A program made the position numbers and the translations under genes. The notes under the pieces were generated by a model. It saw only the letters and a list, made by a program, of their open reading frames with translations. It was not told the origin of the DNA and did not search any database. Below are positions 31,994 to 39,896 of a stretch of DNA of 39,946 nt, one piece after another. This DNA is from a bacterium (lineage in GTDB: Bacteria; Margulisbacteria; Marinamargulisbacteria; JAHFDA01). Numbering within the stretch: position 1 is the first letter of the stretch; each line of letters opens with the position of its first letter. The DNA lies in NCBI GenBank assembly GCA_023249225.1, contig JAHFDA010000023.1:1-39946 (forward strand), in the 5' to 3' direction.

Positions 31994-32947
31994 ATGAAAA
32001 CAGCGGCACCCCCTTTGCTGGCACAAATGCGCAGGCATAAGCACGCCTATGCCTTTATTCTGCCCACGCTGTGCGCCATGTTTCTGATCCATTTTGTGCC
32101 CATGTTGCAGGGTATTTACATGAGCTTTCTGCGTTTAAATCAAATCACCTTGCGGCAATACCTGGGCGCACCGTTTATCGGGCTGCGCAATTATGTCGAC
32201 ATCTTGTTTAACCCCCAGAGTCTGGTACGTATTTCGGGACTGGGTCAGGCTGCCAAGGTAACGCTGATTTACGCCTTTGTGGTGACGCTGGCCACCATTG
32301 CCCTGGGGCTGGGCATGGCCCTGCTGCTGCACCGCGAATTTAAAGGCCGCACTGTGGCACGCACCTTGTTTTTTTTGCCCTGGATTATTCCACAGTTTGT
32401 GGTGGGTCTGCTCTGGGGTTTTATGTGGCAGAAAAACGAGGGGATCATTAATTTTGTGTTGCACGACTGCCTGCACCTGCTAAGCGACAAACCTTTTTGG
32501 CTGATCGGCAACAATACCCTATGGGCCATTATCATTCCCACCGTATGGCGTGGCTGGCCCTTTGCCATGATCATGCTGCTTGCGGGCCTGCAGCAGATCA
32601 GTGACGAATATTATCAGGCCGCCAAAATTGACGGTGCCAACGCCTGGCAGCGTTTTTGGCACATCACCCTGCCGCTGTTAAAACCGGTTTGGGCCACATT
32701 GCTTTTGTTCGGCATGATCTTTAACGTTTATTCTTTTAACATTGTGTACATGATGTTTGGCCTGGGGGCGGGATACCCGGGTCCGTGGGGCGACCTGATG
32801 ATGACCAATATTTTCCGTGCCAGTTTTGGCGCTTACCGTTTTGGCGCCGGGGCGGCGGCCTCGGTGCTGCTGATGTTGTTTATGATCGGCATGGTACTGG
32901 TGTGGAATCACTACTTTAAAAAAGACGTGACGGCAGGCAATCTTTGA
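31994..32947 (+). CDS. Sugar ABC transporter permease, MalF-like
   Basis: 317 aa with six TM helices. The EAA coupling loop is EYYQAAKIDGANAWQRFWHITLPLLKP (about 203-230), which docks on the ATPase. It belongs to the MalF/UgpA group without the large P2 loop. Its stop overlaps the start of the second permease (TGATG), so the pair is translationally coupled. No ATPase gene is in the window, so a shared MsmX/UgpC-type ATPase encoded elsewhere is inferred. Confidence 0.92.
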   Translation: MKTAAPPLLAQMRRHKHAYAFILPTLCAMFLIHFVPMLQGIYMSFLRLNQITLRQYLGAPFIGLRNYVDILFNPQSLVRISGLGQAAKVTLIYAFVVTLATIALGLGMALLLHREFKGRTVARTLFFLPWIIPQFVVGLLWGFMWQKNEGIINFVLHDCLHLLSDKPFWLIGNNTLWAIIIPTVWRGWPFAMIMLLAGLQQISDEYYQAAKIDGANAWQRFWHITLPLLKPVWATLLLFGMIFNVYSFNIVYMMFGLGAGYPGPWGDLMMTNIFRASFGAYRFGAGAAASVLLMLFMIGMVLVWNHYFKKDVTAGNL

Positions 32948-34718
32948 TGTTCGGACAATACCTGTCCCGGGTTTTGTTTGCCTCGGTGCTTCTGATCCTG
33001 CTGGCGGTGATGCTTTTTCCGATTGGCTGGATGGTGATCACCAGTTTAAAAAGCAACAACGACATCCTGGTGGGGCACTTGTGGTTCACGCGCTACAGCA
33101 ATCAAATTCAGGCCATGTTCATGCACAATGGGAACATGTATATGGCTACCGAAAACGGTGCCTACCTGCGTTCTGATGGCAAAACCCATGCGTTTAAAAC
33201 CCTTTCCAAGGGTCAAGAGGTGGCTTCGGCTTTTTTTAAGGCCCCCGGACGTGAACTCATTCAGGCCACCAAAACCGACGTGCGCGTGCGTGACGCGGTC
33301 GATGGCCAGGAACTGCGCCAGATCCCCGTGGTGGATCTGCCCTGGCTCTGGCGTGAAAACATCAAGTCGAGCTGCGTGGCAGTCGTGAGTCACCGGGCCT
33401 ACGTGGGGCATCTGGTACTCAAGTCGCCCGAAGAAGAACATCAAAGTTATCCGGGTCAGGGAGTGCTCGAGGGTTTGCAGATCGTGGATCTTAAGGAAAA
33501 CCGTTACTTAAAAACGCTCAAACAAGACGAAGGACTGCCAGAAAACAACATTACGGCACTCTTGCCCTGGGGTGCTGATCTCTGGGTCGGAACCACCCGG
33601 GGTCTGGCGCGTGTGCGTCAGGATCAAGTGGTACAGGTGCTGGGCGCAGCACAGGGTGTGCCGGGCATGGTGCAGTGTCTGTGGAGCGACGGTACAACCT
33701 TGTTTGTGGGCACTGAAGATGGTCTGGTGCTGCTCGATGCCGATGGCGCGCTGATCGGTCGGCTGGGCCAGTCCCAGGGTTTGCTCAAGGATGACGTGCT
33801 TAGTATCGCTGGCGCAGGCAGCTTGCTTTTTGTCGGCGGTCCCACCGGTCTTTCAGTTTACGACCGCGCGCTTGAACGCACGGTACACGTGCTTGAACGC
33901 TCGGGCCAACAGCCCTGGAAGGTCACCGCTCTTTCTGTGGCGGGTGATTTTTTGTGGGTGGGCACTGCCGATGGGTATGTCCGCAAGCTGCAACGCGAGC
34001 GTTACAGTGTCGAAGACGAAAACCGGGCGCCCGAAACGCCCTACAATATCCGTTGGACCAACTATGTGCAGCTTTGGAAAAACATCAGCTTTGGCACCTA
34101 TTTTAAAAACAGCCTGATCATTTGCCTGATCACCACCCTGATTGCCATGACGCTGGCCACCTTGGCGGCTTATGCCTTGTCGCGTTTTGAGTTTCCGGGC
34201 AGCAATCTTTTTAGCACGGCCATTCTGGCAACGCAAATGATTCCAGGCCTGATGTTTCTGATTCCCATCTACCTCATGTTTGTTAAATTTCATGAGTGGT
34301 TCGGCATTCAGTTCATTAATTCGTACAAGGGCGTCATCTTTGTCTACAGCGGATTCTGCGTAGCTTTTTTGCCTCTATTCCGGTCAGCTTAGAAGAAGCC
34401 GCGCGCATAGATGGCTGCAGCCGTTTCGGGGTTTTCTGGCGCATCACGCTGCCACTGGCCATTCCGGGCATCATTGCCACGGCCATTTTTATTTTTTTAA
34501 CCGCCTGGGATGAACTGATGTTTGCCACGGTCATGTTGCAAAAGAAGGACTACCTCACCATACCTTTAGGTATTAAGCTATACATCGGCAATCATCAAAA
34601 CCGCTTCGACTTGATGATGGCCGCCGCCACAGTGGCCACACTACCGGTGATTGTCTTGTTTGTGCTGGTACAAAAATGGTTTGTCAAAGGCCTGACAGCG
34701 GGAGCAGTCAAAGGGTAA
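32947..34718 (+). CDS. MalG-like sugar permease with an inserted beta-propeller; -1 frameshift at 34365-34371
   Basis: TM1 is residues ~8-32. Then about 300 extracytoplasmic residues (~45-355) show seven repeats of the Reg_prop type; the clearest are LWVGTTRGLARV, LFVGTEDGLVLL, LFVGGPTGLSVY and LWVGTADGYVRK. The usual MalG core resumes at ~373 (FGTYFKNSLIICLITTLIAM). The first frame stops at 34392 after 481 codons. Slipping back one base on T-TTT-TTG (34365-34371) joins it to ASIPVSLEEAARIDGCSRFG and on to a stop at 34716-34718, about 590 residues in all. The downstream part holds the EAA loop (ARIDGCSRFGVFWRITLPL) and the last TMs, so without the shift the permease could not couple to an ATPase. 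Programmed frameshift, transcript slippage, decay and a missing T in the sequence are all possible. Confidence 0.8.
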
Positions 34719-34731
34719 TAAGAGTTGAACT

Positions 34732-36408
34732 ATGAATAAAAAAATGTGGGTGGTGCTTGTCGGTTTGCTGTTAGTGCTTCTGCTTCTATGTGTGCCACAG
34801 ATCTTTTCTTTTGACCGGGTTAAAACGCCAGTGGCATGGACGGCGGCGGCTCCGGCACAAGGCGTTTATGTAGGTATCTTTCGTCAAGATGCTCCCAGGC
34901 GCATGGATTTTATAAAATCCTTCGAAAAAGATTACGGGCTGCATCCCAGTATCGTGATGTGGTACCTTGACTGGAACAGCAAGTTTCCTAAAAAAGAAGC
35001 CTTGGAAGTGATCCAATTTAATGCGGTGCCACATCTGGTGTGGGAACCCTGGATTTGGGGCGACGAACAACGGATCAATCTTAAAAATATTATTGCCGGC
35101 GAGTGGGACAGCCATATTCGCGAATTTGCCAAGGATGTGAAATCTTTTGACCATCCCATCTTTATCCGTTGTGCGCACGAATTTAATATCGAAGGATACC
35201 CCTGGGGCCTGGTCAAAAATAACCGTGACCCCCAGGAATACATTCAAGCTTACCGGCACATCGTGGATATTTTCCGCACGGTGGGCGCGCGCAATGTGAT
35301 CTGGGTCTGGTCGCCGATGAACTACAGTTATCCAGACGCATCCTGGAACGATTTCATCAAGGCTTACCCGGGTAACGACTATGTCGATTGGATTGGCATC
35401 GATGGTTACAACTGGGGCAGCACCCAGAGCTGGAGCCGCTGGCAGAGCTTCGAGGACTTGTTCCGCGAAAGCGTGCTACGTGTGTCAGGTGCTTTTCCGG
35501 ACAAACCGATCATGATCGCCGAGTTTGGCAGTGCTTCGGCGGGCGGTGACAAGGCCGAGTTTTTCCGCCGCATGCCGGGCTATCTTAAGAGCAGCTTAAA
35601 ATCAGTGCGCGCCATCACTTACTTTGATTTAAACAAGGAAGCTGATTGGCGCATCGATTCAGCCCCCAAAACGGCCGAAGCCTTTCATCAGGTTTTGGGC
35701 GATCCCATTTTTTTGCATGCGCCTGACGGCATTCTGGCGCTTAAGGGAACGGCGTCCAAGCTACGCCAAAGACAGCCTTTATTGGCATTACGCGCTGTAG
35801 CGCCTGTAAAAGTGAACGGCGCGTTGACCGAATGGGGTCAGGCTAAGTTTGTGTCGCTGGCCTCCTGGGATGACGTTGAAACCGGACCCGATTGGCAGGG
35901 TAAACAGGATCTGTCTGGCATGTTTGCACTGTTATGGTCGCCGCAATTTCTGTATGTGGCGGCCAAAATTTATGATGATAAACCGTTTAATAATTCCCAC
36001 AGCAATGAGAACTTGTGGAACGGCGATGCGGTCGAACTGACTTTTGCAGGCAACGCCCAGGCCGACCCCCAGCGCAAGGAGTATATGACGGGAGATTTTC
36101 AGATCGGCTTTGGTATTGGCAATGCCAAAGAGGCCAAACCCAAGGTATGGGAATGGAAACAGCATCGCCGGGCACTGGCAGAGGTTCAGTACGTGGTAGC
36201 ACCCATGAAGGGTGGCTACATCATCGAAGCCGCCATTCCGCTGGAGTTGCTCGCGCATTTTAAGCCCACGCCAGGCCTTGAAACCGGTTTTAATTTTGCT
36301 TTCGACGATGCCGACGATGCCCAAGGGCGCAGGACCCAGATGCTGTGGGCCGGAAACTATCTGTTTTACAAGGACCCCAGCGTCTGGGGTCGGGTGCATT
36401 TTCAATGA
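34732..36408 (+). CDS. Exported GH26-type glycanase with C-terminal CBM9-like domain
   Basis: 558 aa. An N-terminal hydrophobic helix (residues 5-25) serves as signal or anchor. Residues ~43-325 are a GH26-like (beta/alpha)8 barrel: acid/base E150 in FIRCAHEFNIEGYPWG and nucleophile E264 in IMIAEFGSASAGGDK; WVWSPMNYSYPDASW is also typical. GH26 members act on beta-mannan or beta-1,3/1,4-glucans. Residues ~350-558 resemble CBM9 (VNGALTEWGQA, NLWNGDAVELTFAG, YIIEAAIPLELL). It begins 13 nt after the permease, so cleavage and uptake are probably coupled. Exact substrate unknown. Stop overlaps the next start (ATGA). Confidence 0.85.
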   Translation: MNKKMWVVLVGLLLVLLLLCVPQIFSFDRVKTPVAWTAAAPAQGVYVGIFRQDAPRRMDFIKSFEKDYGLHPSIVMWYLDWNSKFPKKEALEVIQFNAVPHLVWEPWIWGDEQRINLKNIIAGEWDSHIREFAKDVKSFDHPIFIRCAHEFNIEGYPWGLVKNNRDPQEYIQAYRHIVDIFRTVGARNVIWVWSPMNYSYPDASWNDFIKAYPGNDYVDWIGIDGYNWGSTQSWSRWQSFEDLFRESVLRVSGAFPDKPIMIAEFGSASAGGDKAEFFRRMPGYLKSSLKSVRAITYFDLNKEADWRIDSAPKTAEAFHQVLGDPIFLHAPDGILALKGTASKLRQRQPLLALRAVAPVKVNGALTEWGQAKFVSLASWDDVETGPDWQGKQDLSGMFALLWSPQFLYVAAKIYDDKPFNNSHSNENLWNGDAVELTFAGNAQADPQRKEYMTGDFQIGFGIGNAKEAKPKVWEWKQHRRALAEVQYVVAPMKGGYIIEAAIPLELLAHFKPTPGLETGFNFAFDDADDAQGRRTQMLWAGNYLFYKDPSVWGRVHFQ

Positions 36409-37298
36409 CGCTTCCGCTGCCGGTGGAGACCCAGGTATCCCGTTCCACGCCGCAAAAATCTTTTTACAAGGGCATTGTGGTTATTGAATCGCCGACAAAG
36501 GCTCCCGATGCATCTGTGGGTGAGCCTATAAACCTCAAGCAAAATCAGAAGTCTTCACGCGGCTGGCTGCTTTTGTTTATGAGCTTGTCGGTTGTTTTAA
36601 TTGCTTTAACCCTATACGCAGCCCAGATGTATCAAAATTTGCAGCGTCAAATTCAAGCCACGCGTGATCAGCTGCAACAGCAGCAGCGCGCGCAGCAATT
36701 TGCCCCTGTGCCGCCACGCGAGGCCTGGGCGCTGCCCTTTACCCCCGAAAACTTTAAAAAACAGTGGTGGCATTTTGATCGTCTAAATTGCACTTGGTTG
36801 CCCGAAGCGGTCTCCGAAACTTTCTTGGGCCCACACAGCCTTGAGTTGCGGGGCCAGATCCAAGGCTGGTATGGCGGGGGCCTGGGAACCTATCTGGGCA
36901 TGGATGCGCGCGGCTACACCCATTTGTCGCTAAACGTTTTTGGCTATGGCCCAGGCAGCGGAATTCTAAAGATCGAACTGGTCGACGATGACAACAAAAA
37001 TTACCGGGCCGATGTCAATGCTCAAAAACCCGGAACAGGCGATCAGGACGATGTTTTGACGTACGCGCTGCCAGTGACTTGGCAGGGATGGAAGCACATC
37101 AATATCCCGTTGTTGGCCTTTAGCGATGCCAATCCCGGAGCTGGGGACGATCTTTGGAATCCCAGCCAGTGGCTTGGCTCGGGGGGTTTGTTGCAAATGC
37201 AGTGGATTGCCTTAGGCAGCCAAGCCACACAACCTTTTCATATGCAGATTAACAAACCTAGATTTATTCAAATAAAAGAAAATGCCTCAAAAAAGTGA
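36405..37298 (+). CDS. Membrane-anchored CBM11/CIA30-like carbohydrate-binding protein
   Basis: 297 aa. A cytosolic N-terminus of ~48 residues is followed by a TM helix (~49-72), a Gln-rich coiled coil (QNLQRQIQATRDQLQQQQRA) and then an extracytoplasmic beta-sandwich. From ~155 to 270 it matches the next gene closely (WYGGGLGTYLGMD, SGILKIELVDDDNKN, WQGWKHINIPLLAF, GSGGLLQMQWIALG). No hydrolase residues are seen. ATG 36405 overlaps the GH26 stop. The coiled coil suggests oligomers holding glycan near the transporter. The family call rests on pattern only. Confidence 0.7.
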   Translation: MTLPLPVETQVSRSTPQKSFYKGIVVIESPTKAPDASVGEPINLKQNQKSSRGWLLLFMSLSVVLIALTLYAAQMYQNLQRQIQATRDQLQQQQRAQQFAPVPPREAWALPFTPENFKKQWWHFDRLNCTWLPEAVSETFLGPHSLELRGQIQGWYGGGLGTYLGMDARGYTHLSLNVFGYGPGSGILKIELVDDDNKNYRADVNAQKPGTGDQDDVLTYALPVTWQGWKHINIPLLAFSDANPGAGDDLWNPSQWLGSGGLLQMQWIALGSQATQPFHMQINKPRFIQIKENASKK

Positions 37299-37309
37299 AA
37301 TTGATAGGG

Positions 37310-37338
37310 TATAAAACTCGATAGGATTAAGACAGGAA
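37310..37338 (+). promoter_or_regulatory. Promoter box and Shine-Dalgarno of the secreted CBM paralogue
   Basis: TATAAA (37310-37315) could be a -10 giving a leader of about 25 nt. AGGAA (37334-37338) lies 7 nt before ATG 37346. This suggests a separate or additional transcript start inside the uptake cluster. Confidence 0.4.
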
Positions 37339-37345
37339 ACTCAGC

Positions 37346-38005
37346 ATGAAATTTTTTAGATTGATCGCCAATGTAACTTTATTTTTCTGTTTATGCCATT
37401 CGGTGGCCCTGGCTGCGCGTATGGTCGACGATTTTGAAGACGGCAATATCGCCAAGAATCCCGAGTGGTGGAAGTTTGGCCGCCTGATTACCGATGTCGT
37501 GACCAACAAAGGCAAGGCTCCCAAGGGCGAGACGCTGGGCAAGCGCGGTTTGCTGATCGAAGGTTCCACGCGCAACTGGTACATCGGCGGATTGGGGACT
37601 TACTTGGGAATCGATTCATCGCCTTACACCCACCTGGAACTTTTTATTTTGGGAACCGGCAAGGATTCTGGCCAGATTAAAATTGAACTGTGGGACGATG
37701 ACAACAAAAACTGGAAAGCCGAAGCGGATCCAAAAAAAGATTATTCTCCGATCTACGACGATATTTTTACCTATGCGTTGCTGGTCGACTGGGAAGGCTG
37801 GAAGCGCGTATCCATTCCGTTGCGTGACTTTACCGACAACAATCCGGGCGTGGGCAACGATGCCTGGGATCCGCAGCAGCTCGATGGCAGCGGGGGCCTC
37901 TTGCAGATGTCCCTGGTGGCCTTGGGACGCGGCGCCACCGGTAAGATTGCAGTCACCCTTGATGAAATAAAATTGAGCGTGCCCAAAACTGCGGAGAAGA
38001 AATGA
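37346..38005 (+). CDS. Secreted CBM11/CIA30-like protein, paralogue of the preceding gene
   Basis: 219 aa with a Sec signal peptide (1-~23, FFCLCHSVALAA). The mature part opens RMVDDFEDGNIAKNPEWWKFG, as CBM11/CIA30 domains do, then shares the block WYIGGLGTYLGID ... KIELWDDDNKNW ... WEGWKRVSIPLRDF ... GSGGLLQMSLVALG (residues ~77-198) with the anchored neighbour. This points to tandem duplication followed by loss or gain of the anchor. Probably a periplasmic or surface glycan-binding protein. Stop overlaps the next start (ATGA). Confidence 0.72.
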   Translation: MKFFRLIANVTLFFCLCHSVALAARMVDDFEDGNIAKNPEWWKFGRLITDVVTNKGKAPKGETLGKRGLLIEGSTRNWYIGGLGTYLGIDSSPYTHLELFILGTGKDSGQIKIELWDDDNKNWKAEADPKKDYSPIYDDIFTYALLVDWEGWKRVSIPLRDFTDNNPGVGNDAWDPQQLDGSGGLLQMSLVALGRGATGKIAVTLDEIKLSVPKTAEKK

Positions 38006-38508
38006 ACTGGCTTATTTTATGCCTGACGGTCTGGGTGACCTGCGCAAACCGAGCTTGGGCCGTGGATGTATCTGTGACCGCCAAAGTCACCGTAGAGGAA
38101 GTGTTTACGCTTTCGGTAGACCGCGACGACATTGACTTTTACCAGGTTAAACCCGGAGATCAGCGTTACGATATTCCGCCTACCGGCATCCGCGTGATCA
38201 CCAAGTCAAATTCGGGTGACCCCTGGTATTTAAAGCTGCGTGTCTCCGAGCCTTTAAGCAATGGCCGCAGCATCATTTCCAACGAACATTTTGGCTGGTA
38301 TGGCTGGACCGAGGGTTCGGGTACCTGGTACGGCACCGGCAAGGAATACCTGTTGGAGACGCCGTCATTGGCCTACCGCAGCACAGCATCCGAAGGCTTA
38401 AATGCCGACCCAGGTGTGGCCAACGTATTTAAATTTAAACTGGATGTGCCTAAAAACCAGCAGGCGGGCCACTACGAAACCACCGTGCAGTTTATTTTAA
38501 CGGAATAA
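38002..38508 (+). CDS. Small secreted beta-sandwich protein A, WxL-like ending
   Basis: 168 aa with a signal peptide (MNWLILCLTVWVTCANRAWA). The mature chain is beta-rich, with VDVSVTAKVTVEEVFTLSV, a DPWYLKLRVSEPL strand and the C-terminus AGHYETTVQFILTE. The WYL strand and the GxYxxxxxFxLTE ending are shared with the next protein and resemble WxL domains of Gram-positive surface proteins. The resemblance is by eye only. It overlaps the CBM gene by 4 nt. Confidence 0.6.
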   Translation: MNWLILCLTVWVTCANRAWAVDVSVTAKVTVEEVFTLSVDRDDIDFYQVKPGDQRYDIPPTGIRVITKSNSGDPWYLKLRVSEPLSNGRSIISNEHFGWYGWTEGSGTWYGTGKEYLLETPSLAYRSTASEGLNADPGVANVFKFKLDVPKNQQAGHYETTVQFILTE

Positions 38509-38512
38509 TCTG

Positions 38513-39091
38513 GTGTGCCGCTTTAGACTGGCCATGTGCGCGTGCCTGGGCCTTTGGGTTCTTCAACCGGTCGAGGCTTCGCTGATCCTGTCGAGTTCCG
38601 ATATTTCCAATGGCGGCACGCTTGAACTGGGCACCTATGTTCCGGGCCAGTCTGATTACAATCTTCCGGGGGCGTATACCACCAATAACAGTTCGGCCTA
38701 TCCGGGTATTGCCTTGCGCTGTCAAAACGACACGGCCGTAGATTGGTATCTCAACCTAAGTGGTACAACCCTGACTCAAACCAGCACGGGTGCCACGCTT
38801 CCACGCACTGCCTTTCAGTCATTGCCGACCTATGCGCAGTACAGCAACAGCGCCGCCACGCCGCCCGATTCCAATAACAACGCGGTCTTGCGCGCAAATT
38901 TGTACACCACCACCTTTGCATCCGTAAGTTCAACGCCCATCACCCTGTACCGCAGCCTGTCCGGCACCGATTACAACATCACCACCGGCAGCAACTATAT
39001 TCAGGTCAAAACCCAGTTTGCCGTCATCGTGCCCGGCAGCGCCGCGCCCGGACTTTACAGCTCTAGCCTAACCTTTACACTTACAGAGTAG
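38513..39091 (+). CDS. Small secreted beta-sandwich protein B, WxL-like ending
   Basis: 192 aa. The start is GTG 38513, 4 nt after the previous stop. Signal peptide 1-~22 (ACLGLWVLQPVEA). The mature chain is rich in Ser/Thr/Asn/Tyr, like fimbrial or surface-fibre subunits. It has VDWYLNLSG and ends APGLYSSSLTFTLTE, parallel to protein A. A single cysteine (in ALRCQND) remains in the mature chain. Likely a surface subunit; no close family named. Confidence 0.6.
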   Translation: MCRFRLAMCACLGLWVLQPVEASLILSSSDISNGGTLELGTYVPGQSDYNLPGAYTTNNSSAYPGIALRCQNDTAVDWYLNLSGTTLTQTSTGATLPRTAFQSLPTYAQYSNSAATPPDSNNNAVLRANLYTTTFASVSSTPITLYRSLSGTDYNITTGSNYIQVKTQFAVIVPGSAAPGLYSSSLTFTLTE

Positions 39092-39095
39092 TTCT

Positions 39096-39896
39096 ATGAC
39101 ACAAAAAATATTCAAGGGCCTTAGATTTCACTTTTCACTTTTCACTTCTTACTTCTTACTCCTTACTTCAGCTTGGGCCTTTAGTTTTGGCATCGATCCA
39201 TCGCACCTGACCTTTGAAAGCAGTCCAAGTGAAACCGTATTGCAGACCCTTTATGTGGTCAATTCGTCTGCCAGTACGGTCAAACTCATGTTGTCGGTCG
39301 AGGAATGGACCTTGCAAGCCGATGGGGCCAAGCAGTTTGGTGCAGTTGGCAGCAGTCCCTCGGGTTGCGGCGCGTGGATCGAGATTGAACCCAAAACCTT
39401 GCAGTTGACGCAAGGCGAAAAAAAACCGGTCACGGTCACGTTGAAAACACCCGACACGTCGGTCGGAGGTCACCAGGCCGTGGTTTTTGCACAGAACGTA
39501 CCAGAAACCCCTGCCGATCAGGAGGGCCGGGTGCAACTTTTAGGCAAGGTCGGTGCCCTCATTTACCAGGAGACCCTGGGTAGCACGCGGCATGACATTA
39601 AAGTGAGCAGCGCTGGACTGGTGGCCGAATTCCGTAACCAGGCTTTAACGCTCAATCTTGAAAACACGGGTAATGCGTATACGCTTGCCACTATTCGGGC
39701 CCTCTTGCTTAGGCAAAGTGATGGTGCCCTGCAGGGCGAACTTGAACTCGAGCCCTTTAAGTCACTGCCTGGCCAGCAGAAGACTGTCTTAGTGGCTTTT
39801 AAGACTCCACTCCCTCCGGGTCAATACATCTTACTGGTGACGGTTGAACCCGAAAAAGGTGAACCGGTGGTGATCGAAGAAAACTTTACCCTTTAA
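39096..39896 (+). CDS. PapD-like / DUF916-like secreted chaperone or scaffold
   Basis: 266 aa. Signal peptide residues ~5-28, encoded by imperfect heptanucleotide repeats. The mature N-terminal half has an Ig-like chaperone layout: FGIDPSHLTFESSPSETVLQTLYVVNSS, then CGAWIEIEPKTLQLTQGEKK, PVTVTLKTPD and GGHQAVVFAQN. The second half is another beta-sandwich (LTLNLENTGNAY, LPPGQYILLVTVEP). PapD-type chaperones complete or cap subunit strands, and WxL-interacting proteins of Gram-positives are built similarly. Placement after two small secreted subunits supports a chaperone or scaffold role. It is too divergent to name. Confidence 0.6.
   Translation: MTQKIFKGLRFHFSLFTSYFLLLTSAWAFSFGIDPSHLTFESSPSETVLQTLYVVNSSASTVKLMLSVEEWTLQADGAKQFGAVGSSPSGCGAWIEIEPKTLQLTQGEKKPVTVTLKTPDTSVGGHQAVVFAQNVPETPADQEGRVQLLGKVGALIYQETLGSTRHDIKVSSAGLVAEFRNQALTLNLENTGNAYTLATIRALLLRQSDGALQGELELEPFKSLPGQQKTVLVAFKTPLPPGQYILLVTVEPEKGEPVVIEENFTL
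39125..39166 (+). repeat. Six imperfect heptanucleotide repeats inside the signal-peptide codons
   Basis: Units ATTTCAC, TTTTCAC twice, TTCTTAC twice and TCCTTAC follow one another without gaps. They encode the FHFSLFTSYFLLLT hydrophobic core of the chaperone-like protein. Seven is not a multiple of three, so gain or loss of one unit would shift the frame. Confidence 0.8.

Noticed and set aside
34393-34718. Calling the second permease a plain pseudogene
   Set aside because: Apart from the single shift, both parts are intact and fully conserved in motif content, and the break falls on a perfect slippery heptamer; decay cannot be excluded but is not the only reading.
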